Shown: piece after piece, positions 53,071-61,644 of the stretch
How the letters are laid out: each line of letters opens with the position of its first letter
How positions within the stretch are numbered: position 1 is the first letter of the stretch
Origin: Atlanticothrix silvestris CENA357
GTDB taxonomy: Bacteria > Cyanobacteriota > Cyanobacteriia > Cyanobacteriales > Nostocaceae
NCBI RefSeq assembly: GCF_016056295.1
Contig: NZ_JAECZB010000102.1
Coordinates: 62,001-126,000 of the forward strand
Direction of reading: 5' to 3'
DNA: 64,000 nt
Made by a program: the position numbers and the translations under genes
The notes under the pieces: model-generated
What the model saw: the letters and a program-made list of their open reading frames with translations, nothing else
Told to the model about the DNA's origin: nothing
Databases searched by the model: none

Positions 53071-53521
53071 CGTCTTACTAATATTTGCGATTTTATCAGT
53101 AGGGGTAGTTTATGGGGTTGATGTGTTTTTTGCGGTTGTGGGGCGTCCTGCTTTAGCAGCCAGTGATGAGGATGCGATCGCCAACGTGATGGGACATCTT
53201 CACAAAATAGCAGATGCTCGAATGCCTATATTCGGCATATTTGGGGTGTTAACAACTTTTACTTTTGCAATTGTCAGCCAGATTGGGACGATCTCAAGTT
53301 GGTTGGCATTGATTGCATTAGCTGGATTATTAATTCAACTGAGCTTGTATTTGACCGTTGCTAAACCAGTAAACCAAAAAATGACGAAAGCTGTACAACT
53401 AGGGAATATTCCAAACAACACTCGCGAACTCCAAAACCGATGGGATAGCGTGATCATTGTACGTGCATTAGCCATGACCTTAGCGATTGGATGTCTCCTT
53501 GTATCAGGAATTTTGTTCTAG
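53060..53521 (+). CDS. DUF1772 family membrane protein
   Basis: This 153-residue protein has four membrane spans (VLLIFAILSVGVVYGVDVFF, FGIFGVLTTFTFAIVSQIGT, WLALIALAGLLIQLSLYLTV and VRALAMTLAIGCLLVSGILF) and the DUF1772 signature PVNQKMTKAVQ..ELQNRWDSVIIVRALAMTLA. DUF1772 is related to anthrone oxygenase-type proteins, mostly uncharacterised. Its start overlaps the preceding SDR remnant by 11 bp, so the two were made as one unit under the TetR regulator. Confidence 0.9.
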   Translation: MLANVLLIFAILSVGVVYGVDVFFAVVGRPALAASDEDAIANVMGHLHKIADARMPIFGIFGVLTTFTFAIVSQIGTISSWLALIALAGLLIQLSLYLTVAKPVNQKMTKAVQLGNIPNNTRELQNRWDSVIIVRALAMTLAIGCLLVSGILF

Positions 53522-53653
53522 TATTTTTAAGCGAAAGCGCATATTCTACAGATTTTCTAAATGGGTAATCTTTGCAAGGTTGTTGACATTTTTACTTGAA
53601 AATAGTAGATAGATAATTACCGCCAAGCTGGTTTAACGGCTTGGTAGTAATCC

Positions 53654-53842
53654 TCAAAAGTGCCGCCAAAAGCTCTTGGAAAGAAACTTAAGACTGACAT
53701 TTTGTGGTTCAGCTTTCGGCACTTCTGTAGTTTGCAAAATAGCGACGATTGCTTGAAAAGTTGGAGATACCTGCCATAATCGATTACCTTTTGATTCAAG
53801 AGTGATAAGTTGTATGACCCATTTTCTAAAAGGCGCAAATGC
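53654..53842 (-). other. Coding-like frame without a start, in the same frame as coaBC beyond its stop
   Basis: Directly after the coaBC TGA the same frame stays open for 62 codons (AFAPFRKWVIQLITLESKGN then RLWQVSPTFQAIVAILQTTE) and ends in KSFWRHF. It has a protein-like composition but no ATG, GTG or TTG until late. It may be a fragment of a broken gene. A frame from 53838 in another phase (MRLLENGSYNLSLL) overlaps it and looks less protein-like. Confidence 0.35.
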
Positions 53843-55051
53843 TCATCTCACAAAATCAAATAAGTGATGAGCCATAAGCAGTTTAGAACAAGGTGCAATT
53901 TCTACCTTTCGCCCTTGCCGATCTAAAATTATCGCTTGATTATTGTCACTACCAAAACCACTATCAGGTTGATCGATGGGATTAGTAACAATCACATCCA
54001 ACTTTTTACTTTGCAATTTTTCTATAGCTGGTGTGATGATATCACCTGTCTGGGCTGCAAAGCCAACTAAACGCTGGTGGGGTTGTTTAAGCTGTGCCAA
54101 TTGGGCAATGATATCTGGTACAGGTTCTAGGGGTAACGCTTGGGGAAGCGATCGCTTGGGTAATTTTTCTGGGCTGTAGTCTCTAGGTTTAACATCAGCC
54201 ACTGCGGCTGCCATAAAAATTACATCCGCAGTCGGGAAATATGACCGCATCACTTGCTGCATTTCTTCAGCACTGGTGACAGAAATCGCTTGCACTCCCA
54301 ATGGTACATCCCAATTGGCCGGGCCATGTACCAATGTGACACTTGCCCCGCGATGTAGTGCTGCTTGTGCTAAAGCCAATCCCATCTTCCCCGTAGATGG
54401 ATTACCAATAAATCTCACGGTATCAAAGTACTCTCGTGTTCCCCCAGCACTAATTAACACTTGCTTACCAACTAAATCTCGTACTCCTTGAGTGTGCAAC
54501 AGCGATTGGACGTATGCCATAATTTCCGGGGGTTCTGCCATTCTCCCAGCACCGATGCGATCGCAGGCTAATAAACCCGATGCTGTATTCATTCCATGAT
54601 ATCTGCGATCAATCAATATTTGATGCCAGTTACGCTGCACTGCCGACTGTTCCCACATATCTGTATTCATGGCTGGCGCTAACAGCACGGGACAAGTAGA
54701 AGCTAGCACTGTATTAGTCAGCAAATTGTCAGCCATCCCATAAGCTAACTTGGCTAATGTATTAGCCGTTAAAGGGGCAATTACCAATAAATCTGCCCAT
54801 TCACCCAACTCAATATGCAAAGGACGAGAATGAGTTGGTTGCCAGAAACTATCATCTGTATAGGCGCAATGACGGGATAGGGTTGCTAAAGTCAGAGGCG
54901 TGATAAATTCTTGTGCTGAACGGGTAAGAATGACTCGAATTTCTATCCCCGTTTTAAATAACGTCGAAACCACCTCACAAACTTTATAGGCGGCGATACC
55001 GCCGCCTACACCAATTAAAACCCTTTTGTTGACAGTTGCAGGATTAAGCAT
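53843..55051 (-). CDS. coaBC: CoaBC: phosphopantothenoylcysteine decarboxylase / phosphopantothenate-cysteine ligase
   Basis: This 402-residue bifunctional enzyme performs two steps of coenzyme A synthesis. The N-terminal flavin decarboxylase shows [36 protein letters not shown] and [10 protein letters not shown]. The C-terminal ligase shows [25 protein letters not shown]. The catalytic Cys and substrate loops appear intact. It is downstream of the DUF2555 gene on the same strand, an arrangement usual in cyanobacteria. Confidence 0.96.
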   Translation of the reverse strand: MLNPATVNKRVLIGVGGGIAAYKVCEVVSTLFKTGIEIRVILTRSAQEFITPLTLATLSRHCAYTDDSFWQPTHSRPLHIELGEWADLLVIAPLTANTLAKLAYGMADNLLTNTVLASTCPVLLAPAMNTDMWEQSAVQRNWHQILIDRRYHGMNTASGLLACDRIGAGRMAEPPEIMAYVQSLLHTQGVRDLVGKQVLISAGGTREYFDTVRFIGNPSTGKMGLALAQAALHRGASVTLVHGPANWDVPLGVQAISVTSAEEMQQVMRSYFPTADVIFMAAAVADVKPRDYSPEKLPKRSLPQALPLEPVPDIIAQLAQLKQPHQRLVGFAAQTGDIITPAIEKLQSKKLDVIVTNPIDQPDSGFGSDNNQAIILDRQGRKVEIAPCSKLLMAHHLFDFVR

Positions 55052-55111
55052 GAAAGTTAGGGAGAATACAAAGTAATTCTGACACTTATACTTTCATCCT
55101 TGATCTTTTTT

Positions 55112-55324
55112 TTAAGCTTCATCGTAGGGTTCTAAATCTAAGAGGTAGACATAGGGTTCCACTAACTCCGGACGCTGAAAAGCGATCGCTCTCAATACGT
55201 GCCAATCATTTAAACCCTCAAAAGCATTGCTATAATTATCCAATTCCAGACGTGTAGCCAGTTCTTCCACCTCTGCTGCGGTCATGGCAGCAATTTCTTT
55301 TTTGGAAATGCTCAAAGTTGTCAT
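55112..55324 (-). CDS. DUF2555 family protein
   Basis: This 70-residue protein starts at ATG 55324 (MTTLSISKKEIAAMT). It has DUF2555 features: AAEVEELATRLELDNYSNAF, GLNDWHVLRAIAFQRPEL and the PYVYLLDLEPYDEA end. The family is confined to cyanobacteria and plastids. It precedes coaBC by 61 bp. Function unknown. Confidence 0.9.
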   Translation of the reverse strand: MTTLSISKKEIAAMTAAEVEELATRLELDNYSNAFEGLNDWHVLRAIAFQRPELVEPYVYLLDLEPYDEA

Positions 55325-55476
55325 AATGCTTGCCCCTCCCTTATGCAGCATTTGCCCCGGCGTGGGTTAAGTTACGCTTGGCGCAGCCTCCCAATCTATA
55401 TTACTCATTCGAGGGCATTGATATCGTAAAATCTTTCAGGATTTTACCTTAATTTGTAAAAAATTTGCATCTAGGA

Positions 55477-56097
55477 CTATTTCATTACATTTACTACAAA
55501 ATTTCGTAGCACTTCTAACATTTGGGGGCTGATTTCATGTCCCATGTCAAATTCGTGGTATTCCGTCGCAACGCCCAAAGCTTCCACAGTTTCCCGTGCT
55601 TTTAAGGCAGCTTCCAGCGGCACAACTTGATCGTTTCTCCCATGCATAATTAAAGTTGGTGGAAAACTACTTTGATTTGCCGTTGCTACTTCAGGATGTA
55701 AATACCCACTCATGACAATTAAACCTGCTAAGGGCAATTGCAATCCTACGTCTAAAGTCATCGCGCCACCTTGAGAAAATCCACTCAAAATAGTCCGCGA
55801 TAAAGGTACGCCAGTAATACTCTCTAAAGATTGCAACCAATCTGTTAACAGTTGCCGACTTTCTGTTAACCCTTCAAACATATTCTCCATTCTCAGGTCG
55901 TACCATGCTTTACCTATCGGAGAACCAGGATGAGGATAAGGTGCATCAGGAAACACAAACTGGTAATTAGGTAATCTAAAAAAAGGTAATAAAGATGCAA
56001 CATCCTCAGCATTAGCTCCCCAACCATGCAAAGTGACTATCAAGCCGGCGGGAGGTTCAGAATTTGAGGAAGGGAAGGTAATATATTGTAAAGACAG
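55477..56097 (-). CDS. Carboxylesterase/phospholipase family alpha/beta hydrolase with apparent CTG start
   Basis: The frame fits the phospholipase/carboxylesterase group (about 206 residues from CTG): oxyanion HGWGAN, nucleophile SGFSQGGAM (Ser), acid GRNDQVVP (Asp) and base GHEISP (His). Relatives start MSLQYITFP..., and the reading frame continues upstream of the TTG at 56043 as SLQYITFPSSNSEPPAGLIV. The only codon at the right place is CTG 56097-56095. It lies 7 nt after a perfect AGGAG (56105-56109). So either translation starts at CTG or the ATG has just mutated. Confidence 0.85.
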   Translation of the reverse strand: MSLQYITFPSSNSEPPAGLIVTLHGWGANAEDVASLLPFFRLPNYQFVFPDAPYPHPGSPIGKAWYDLRMENMFEGLTESRQLLTDWLQSLESITGVPLSRTILSGFSQGGAMTLDVGLQLPLAGLIVMSGYLHPEVATANQSSFPPTLIMHGRNDQVVPLEAALKARETVEALGVATEYHEFDMGHEISPQMLEVLRNFVVNVMK

Positions 56098-56466
56098 AAG
56101 CTTACTCCTAAAAATTTTACTCTTCTAATAAATCCTATCTCTAATAAGAGATTAAATTAAGTAGAAATCAGTGATAAATCTGAATTATTGTATCTTAAAT
56201 TTTTACTCAGATTCATTTTCAAGCAGAATAATATTGAAAAAATTCAATTCATTGGATTTGACATCTTAAATATGTTTAGTCTGTCAAAATAGTTATATTT
56301 TATATTAATCATATTTTTTTAAGAGTTATTTCATAAACAATTCAGTTTTATGTTTATGTATATTGTTGAGTGTTGAATAAAAAAACTAATTCATGTTTTC
56401 GATTGATTCAGTTCTTCAATTTTTTTCATTGGCATACTTTAGCTTATTCGGATTTATCATGAAACT
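56098..56466. other. AT-rich spacer upstream of the esterase gene
   Basis: This 369-bp spacer is AT-rich, without an accepted ORF. The 56098-56110 part holds the AGGAG ribosome site of the esterase. The rest shows no hairpin or operator by eye. Confidence 0.45.
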
Positions 56467-57045
56467 TCAAGAATTTAATCCAGCTTGTTGAAAGATTGCG
56501 TGAGGGCTAATTTCTAATTCTGGTAATAAATCATCAGTTATTACTTGATGACCTCGATAAGTAATCGGCAAAGAGGATGGCACAAATACAGTTACAGTTC
56601 TAGCTTTTGTATCAACCACCCAAACACGAGAAACACCAGCTTTTAGATAATCAGTCGCCTTTTCGGCAATTTCACCAAAACTTTGACCAGGTGAAATGAT
56701 TTCGATGACTAATTCAGGTGCGACAGGACAAGCTTCGTCTAATAGCCAATTAGCAGGAAGACGGTTATGAGAAATATAAGTCAGATCAGCTACAGGCATC
56801 CAATCTTGTTGATTTCGTGTTAGTTTGATTGCCCATTCAATCACAACCCGACCTTTTGCTTGTGCCCATGCAGACAATATTATAAATAAAGCACCAGTAG
56901 TCGAGCCATGAAAAAATTTTGGCGACATTTCATTATTTTTATATTTGGGTACAGCTTCACCATTAACAAACTCGTATGTAACATCTCCTTCGGGAAGTGC
57001 GAGAAATTCTTCTAGAGTTAGACGTTGATTAGAAGACTGAACCAT
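56467..57045 (-). CDS. Uma2 family endonuclease-like protein
   Basis: This 192-residue protein belongs to Uma2 (DUF820), a PD-(D/E)XK-like fold expanded in cyanobacteria. It begins MVQSSNQRLTLEEFLALPEG, then shows YEFVNGEAVPKY, PVADLTYISHNRLP, ELVIEIISPGQSFGEIAEKA and DYLKAGVSRVWVVDTKARTV. The likely metal residues (Asp in PVADLTY, Glu and Lys in ELVIEI and the K-rich region) are kept. Genomes have many copies and their role is unknown. Confidence 0.9.
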   Translation of the reverse strand: MVQSSNQRLTLEEFLALPEGDVTYEFVNGEAVPKYKNNEMSPKFFHGSTTGALFIILSAWAQAKGRVVIEWAIKLTRNQQDWMPVADLTYISHNRLPANWLLDEACPVAPELVIEIISPGQSFGEIAEKATDYLKAGVSRVWVVDTKARTVTVFVPSSLPITYRGHQVITDDLLPELEISPHAIFQQAGLNS

Positions 57046-57419
57046 AATGTTATGTGGCTAAAAGATGCTTACTTTTAGTTTAGGCGATCGCCCATACGAG
57101 AGGCTAAGATTAGTACATCATGGCGGAAATGAACAGACCATTAAAAATGGTCAAAAAGCCGACAATACAAATCTTTTGCCTTTTGACTTCCATGCAGCGG
57201 TACTAGGGTGTTGACTTTGTGGGGAAATTAGCGAAAAAACTTCATACAATTTCCATATCGTTATTTCCGGTCGAACGTGATTTTAAGGCTTTGCGTCTAC
57301 GACGCACTAGTAGGGTATATTCTAGTGGGCTGGAGGAATCAGTGCAGAGGTTTTTGGAATCATTGGGGAAACTGAACCGTGCTTATTATAGTTGGTGTGC
57401 AACGGGCTTGTTAGGCATC
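57046..57419. other. Spacer with attC-like core site
   Basis: This 374-bp spacer has a 71-codon plus-strand ORF (57219-57434) that I do not accept. Just 4 bp past the GNAT stop, the minus strand reads GCCTAACAAGCCCGTTGCA, like the start of an integron attC site. No matching second half was seen. Confidence 0.4.
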
Positions 57420-57932
57420 CTAGTTGAAGTGTAATGCCAGATGCTCCTCATCGAAATATATACCATCAATAAATAAAGCATCACGCTCTAAGCCAAAACG
57501 CTCAAAACCCCGTGACCTATAAAGAGAGGAGGCTGCTAAATTTTTTGTAGTGACCGTGAGAATGATCTGTCGCAGACCATCAAGCCGTCGAGCATGGCAT
57601 AATGCCTCATCGAGAAGCGCAGCTCCAACGCCTCGCCTGCGAGACTCAGGCAAAACATACATACTCCAGAGAGAACCAATGTGAACACGCTTCAAACGGC
57701 TCTCGCGTGAGAAACCGAGCATACCAATAAGTTTATCTCCATCGTCGAAAGCACCGAAAATGCCGTTGGCAGAATCATCGTGAGAGCTAAGTCTGGTAGC
57801 AAAGTCGGTTAAAGAAAAACAGGATTCCTGCTTATAACTGGAACCAAAAGCCGTCGGCGACTCTCTCAATGCATAAAGACGCAGTTCACGGTAAACGACG
57901 ACATCTTGGGAGTTGAGAAATCGGATTTCCAT
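57420..57932 (-). CDS. GNAT family N-acetyltransferase
   Basis: From ATG 57932 (MEIRFLNSQDVVVYRELR) the protein has 170 residues. The acetyl-CoA-binding motif A is MYVLPESRRRGVGAALLDEA, followed by TKNLAASSLYRSRGFERFG. GNAT enzymes acetylate amines on proteins or small molecules; the substrate is not known. The minus-strand attC-like motif just after the stop suggests the gene may have come as an integron cassette. Confidence 0.88.
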   Translation of the reverse strand: MEIRFLNSQDVVVYRELRLYALRESPTAFGSSYKQESCFSLTDFATRLSSHDDSANGIFGAFDDGDKLIGMLGFSRESRLKRVHIGSLWSMYVLPESRRRGVGAALLDEALCHARRLDGLRQIILTVTTKNLAASSLYRSRGFERFGLERDALFIDGIYFDEEHLALHFN

Positions 57933-58337
57933 TTCAAAAGCGAGAAAGATATCTAGAATTTTTCTGGATACTGTCCAATAAACCATAATATACAGATACT
58001 TTTTGAGCTTTTTCTCATGTTTAAATCAGGTAACTTTTATTTCTAAGGGAGACCGTACTCCTATTCCACATCAGCCAGCAATTTTTCCTGCAACGGCGAA
58101 AGAGTACAGTATCCCAGTACTTTTTGACTACACCCAAACATAGCTCAGGGTGAACCTGCAACTACTTAGTCTTTATTTTCAGCATTTTCGACAGTGATTG
58201 AAGTTGTATCCAAGCGGACTCTGAGGGATTTAAGCATACAAATTAGACTATTATTTCTCATCGTCTTGAAGTGAACCAAGGCTTATGTAAAAATTGGAGT
58301 CTTTCGCATCACAGCCTAACTTTTGAGGAATTGACCA
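57933..58337. promoter_or_regulatory. Spacer upstream of purH
   Basis: This 405-bp spacer carries the promoter of purH and of the divergent GNAT gene. I found no known purine riboswitch or PurR-like palindrome. Confidence 0.45.
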
Positions 58338-59858
58338 ATGGCGCGTCTAGCACTGCTGAGTGTATCTAACAAAACTGGTTTAATAGACCTAGCCCGTCGC
58401 TTGGTGGAAGAATTTGACTTTGACTTAATCAGCAGTGGGGGAACCGCCACAACCCTTAAAGATGCTGGGCTACCAGTTACCAAAGTGGCAGATTACACAG
58501 GTTCACCAGAAATTTTAGGCGGTCGGGTGAAAACTCTGCATCCCCGGATTCATGGCGGGATTTTGGCGCGGCGGGATGTTCCTGAAGATATTACAGATTT
58601 AGAAAATAACCAAATTCGCCCGATTGATTTGGTGGTGGTGAATCTTTATCCTTTTGAGGAAACTATTGCTAAACCAGGGGTAACATTGGCTGAAGCCGTG
58701 GAGCAAATTGATATTGGTGGCCCAGCGATGCTGCGGGCATCATCCAAAAATTTCGCCCATCTCACTGTATTATGTGATCCGGCACAGTATGGCGAATATT
58801 TGCAAGAATTGCGGCAAAATAACGGCGAAGCATCTCTAGAGTTTCGCCAAAATGCTGCCTTAAAAGGCTTTTTACATACTGCTAGTTACGATCGCGCGAT
58901 CGCATCGTATCTTGCAGGCACACAGCAATACAATCTTTCTGGACAACAATTACAATCTCTGCGCTACGGCGAAAATCCTCACCAACCCGCGGCTTGGTAT
59001 CAAACTGGTACTACCCCAACAGGATGGACAGCTGCAAAGATACTACAAGGTAAGGAACTCAGTTACAATAATTTAGTTGATTTAGAAGCTGCACGCCGAA
59101 TTATTGCTGAATTTCCTGATACCCCAGCAGCCACAATTATCAAACATACCAATCCCTGTGGTACAGCGTTAGGAAATAGCCTTGTAGAAGCTTACCAAAA
59201 AGCTTTTAATGCTGATTCTGTTTCGGCTTTTGGTGGAATTGTCGCCCTCAATCGTTCTATCGATGCTGCTACCGCCAGCGAATTAACTAAAACATTTTTA
59301 GAATGTGTGGTTGCACCAGATTGTGATGCAGAGGCTCAAGAAATTCTGGCTCAGAAATCCAAAGTGCGGGTTTTGACTTTAGCTGATTTGCATAGGGGCT
59401 CCAAAGATACCATAAAAGCGATCGCAGGTGGTTTTTTAGTCCAATCTGCCGATGACATTGTTGCTGACACTAGTCAATGGCAAATCGCTACCGAACGTCA
59501 ACCCACTGCTGACGAATTAGCAGAATTGCTGTTTGCTTGGAAAGTTTGTAAACACGTAAAATCAAATGCAATTGTCGTGACAAGCGATCGCGCTACTCTA
59601 GGTGTAGGTGCTGGCCAAATGAATCGCGTCGGCTCAGTTAAAATCGCCCTAGAACAAGCTGGAGAAAAAGCCAAAGGCGCAACTCTTGCTAGCGATGGAT
59701 TTTTCCCTTTTGATGATTCAGTAAAAACAGCCGCAGCAGCGGGAATTACTGCCATTGTCCAACCAGGAGGAAGTCTACGGGATCATGACTCCATCAAAGC
59801 TGCAAATGAATTGGGTTTAGTGATGGTTTTAACAGGTGTACGTCACTTTTTACACTAA
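58338..59858 (+). CDS. purH: Bifunctional AICAR transformylase / IMP cyclohydrolase
   Basis: PurH performs the last two steps of IMP synthesis. The 506-residue length is normal. The cyclohydrolase domain shows ALLSVSNKTGLIDLARRL, SSGGTATTLKDAGLPV and GRVKTLHPRIHGGILARRD. The transformylase shows LRYGENPHQPAAWYQ, IIKHTNPCGTALG and FFPFDDSVKTAAAAGITAI. A tandem pair of structured elements follows the stop codon. Confidence 0.97.
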   Translation: MARLALLSVSNKTGLIDLARRLVEEFDFDLISSGGTATTLKDAGLPVTKVADYTGSPEILGGRVKTLHPRIHGGILARRDVPEDITDLENNQIRPIDLVVVNLYPFEETIAKPGVTLAEAVEQIDIGGPAMLRASSKNFAHLTVLCDPAQYGEYLQELRQNNGEASLEFRQNAALKGFLHTASYDRAIASYLAGTQQYNLSGQQLQSLRYGENPHQPAAWYQTGTTPTGWTAAKILQGKELSYNNLVDLEAARRIIAEFPDTPAATIIKHTNPCGTALGNSLVEAYQKAFNADSVSAFGGIVALNRSIDAATASELTKTFLECVVAPDCDAEAQEILAQKSKVRVLTLADLHRGSKDTIKAIAGGFLVQSADDIVADTSQWQIATERQPTADELAELLFAWKVCKHVKSNAIVVTSDRATLGVGAGQMNRVGSVKIALEQAGEKAKGATLASDGFFPFDDSVKTAAAAGITAIVQPGGSLRDHDSIKAANELGLVMVLTGVRHFLH

Positions 59859-59877
59859 TTTTAATAGTGCAGTTGAT

Positions 59878-60005
59878 AAAGTGTCACCCATATTACTTGT
59901 CATCTCATTAAATAGGTGATATTCTCTACTTGTGTGTGAGGAGCAAGTTAGAAATAAAAAGCGTTTGGGGTGGAAACACGGCAACACTCCCAAGCGCTTT
60001 TTAAT
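59878..60005 (+). ncRNA. Candidate structured small RNA, unit 1 of a tandem pair
   Basis: This 128-bp unit starts AAAGTGTCACCCATAT and ends GCGCTTTTTAAT. A 5' stem forms from ATATTAC and GTGATAT. A linker with TTGTGTGTGAGGAGCAAGTT is identical in both units. The 3' stem (59956-59969 with 59989-60002, one G-U) ends in five Ts and encloses a GTG-GAAA-CAC mini-hairpin. The linker contains GTGTGAGGAG, complementary to CUCCUCACAC of the sRNA Yfr1. The unit may instead be the purH 3' untranslated region. Confidence 0.55.
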
Positions 60006-60031
60006 TTGTATATAGAAATGTTCCAATTAGC

Positions 60032-60159
60032 AAAGTGTCACCCATATCACTTGCCATTTCAAGAAATAGATGATATCCTCTATTTGTGTGTGAGGAGCAA
60101 GTTAGAAATAAAAAGCGCTTGGGGTGGAAACACGGCAACACTCCCAGGCGCTTTTTAAT
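60032..60159 (+). ncRNA. Candidate structured small RNA, unit 2 of a tandem pair
   Basis: This unit is 154 bp after unit 1 and aligns to it without gaps. The 5' stem, linker and terminator are kept. Changes in the terminator stem (T/C on the left arm, A/G on the right arm) keep pairing, while the linker from TTGTGTGTGAGG through AATAAAAAGCG is unchanged. The terminator is symmetric, and the TetR stop codon on the minus strand lies in it. Confidence 0.55.
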
Positions 60160-60799
60160 GTGACTGATGATTTACAGTCGCATTGGCAACAGAAACAGGA
60201 GCCGCACTGATACCACGTACAAAAATATCTACACAAGTATCGATGTAATGCTCACGGCTATACTTCTTTTGGTTAAAATTGGCGCTGCGACATAGCATTC
60301 CGGCTAGTAGCATTCCTGTAAACATATCAACTGCCGGCAAAGGATCAATATCTGGTCTAACATTGCCTCGTTTTTGACTGTATTGCAAGTAAGCTATAAG
60401 TTTTTCTTCTAAAGGCTTAACCGCTGCTTGGATCACTTGCTTAGCAGCTTCAGGATGACGTTTAGCTTCTCCAATGAAGGTACGAATTAAATCTTCTTGG
60501 GCTTCCAGCATAGAGTTGTAAAGCTGGGCATAATGCTTTAAATCAACGCCAAGATTTTGTGTCCACGCTTCAGGATGAGCCAAAGCTTCTATTTGAAGTG
60601 TTAAAGCATTTTCAATTACTGCTCCCAGAAGTTGCTCTTTGCTAGCAAAGTGGCGAAATAAAGTTACCTCATTCACGCCAGCTACACGAGCTATTTCACG
60701 AGTAGTTGCTCCTTGAACACCTAGACTGGCAAATACCTGTGAGGCAGCTTCTATTATACGTGTACGGGTCAGGGCGGAAGAACGGATAATTTTATTCAT
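60155..60799 (-). CDS. TetR/AcrR-family regulator
   Basis: This 214-residue regulator has the helix-turn-helix RIIEAASQVFASLGVQGATT and ARVAGVNEVTLFRHFASKEQ. The ligand domain is of the C_TetR type, helical with DIDPLPAVDMFTGMLLAGML. An operator candidate (60807-60824) lies 8 bp upstream of its start, fitting self-repression. No target operon is next to it. Confidence 0.92.
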   Translation of the reverse strand: MNKIIRSSALTRTRIIEAASQVFASLGVQGATTREIARVAGVNEVTLFRHFASKEQLLGAVIENALTLQIEALAHPEAWTQNLGVDLKHYAQLYNSMLEAQEDLIRTFIGEAKRHPEAAKQVIQAAVKPLEEKLIAYLQYSQKRGNVRPDIDPLPAVDMFTGMLLAGMLCRSANFNQKKYSREHYIDTCVDIFVRGISAAPVSVANATVNHQSH

Positions 60800-60806
60800 T
60801 CAAGTT

Positions 60807-60824
60807 TGCAAGCACTTACTTGCA
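60807..60824. promoter_or_regulatory. Operator candidate TGCAAG-N6-CTTGCA
   Basis: The perfect inverted repeat TGCAAG (60807-60812) and CTTGCA (60819-60824) around CACTTA lies just upstream of the tetR gene (start 60799). It is a likely autoregulatory site. Confidence 0.7.
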
Positions 60825-60959
60825 TTATAGTCTGTGGAAAAAGTGGTTGCAAATTTAAGTAAAATAGTAAAGATAATTTATGTAAATTATTTAATCAGCG
60901 GAAATTGCGATCGCTATTGTGCAATTTAAGTTCCAATATATAGATTAAAGTAAATTTAA

Positions 60960-61457
60960 TTACGCTGTAGTATTAGTCAATAGTTTACTCATCTTAGTGA
61001 CTGGAACAATTATTTGATTTCTCAATTGATGAGGTGCTTTCTTAATAGCAATAAATCCTAGCCGCAAATAAAATCCTTCAGCATAAAGGCTAGCAGTAGT
61101 AATTACCTTATCTATACCTTGAGCAGCAGCTTCGTTGCAAAAATGTTGAACTAAAGTGCGTCCAATTCCTTGACCTTGATAATGAGGATGGACATAAAGC
61201 CCAATCAATTCATCAATAATAAAACTAGCAAATCCTGTAATGATATCGCCTTTAACAGCTACCCAAAAATTTTCTTTTTTCATACTCTTCAAAATATTTG
61301 AATCATCAGGTTTGTCGCGATAATTGCGCCAAGCTAACAGTTCTTTTTTTGTATAGAAAGTTGCAGGCAAAGCCTTAATAGCAGCAATATGAATTGCACT
61401 CAGCACCCACGCATCTGTTTCTTGGGCAGGTCGAAGATATATTTCGTTAGCACTCAT
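60960..61457 (-). CDS. GNAT family N-acetyltransferase
   Basis: From ATG 61457 (MSANEIYLRPAQETDAWVL) the protein has 165 residues. Motif A is GLYVHPHYQGQGIGRTLVQH, followed by TASLYAEGFYLRLGFIAI. The frame to 61514 adds residues unlike relatives. The substrate is unknown. It is divergent from hisC. Confidence 0.88.
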   Translation of the reverse strand: MSANEIYLRPAQETDAWVLSAIHIAAIKALPATFYTKKELLAWRNYRDKPDDSNILKSMKKENFWVAVKGDIITGFASFIIDELIGLYVHPHYQGQGIGRTLVQHFCNEAAAQGIDKVITTASLYAEGFYLRLGFIAIKKAPHQLRNQIIVPVTKMSKLLTNTTA

Positions 61458-61644
61458 ATTTTTAGGATTGATATTCAGATTAGGGCTTTTTACCTTGGTG
61501 TCTTGGTAGTTCAAAAATCAATTTTTTAACACTAAGATTCCATATATCTTGTATTTCAACACCTTATTTTTGATATTGTCATGGATTATTAGCATAAATA
61601 CAGAACTCCACCAACCAAGCCCAAGTTTGATACAAAACCGAGCT

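Noticed and set aside
57219-57434. 71-codon plus-strand ORF before the GNAT gene
   Set aside because: Overlaps the GNAT gene end and the attC-like motif; composition is not protein-like enough.
59920-59960. Yfr1 itself on the minus strand (CTCCTCACAC)
   Set aside because: On the minus strand the terminator hairpin would precede, not follow, the core, and no terminator lies downstream; plus-strand orientation fits better.
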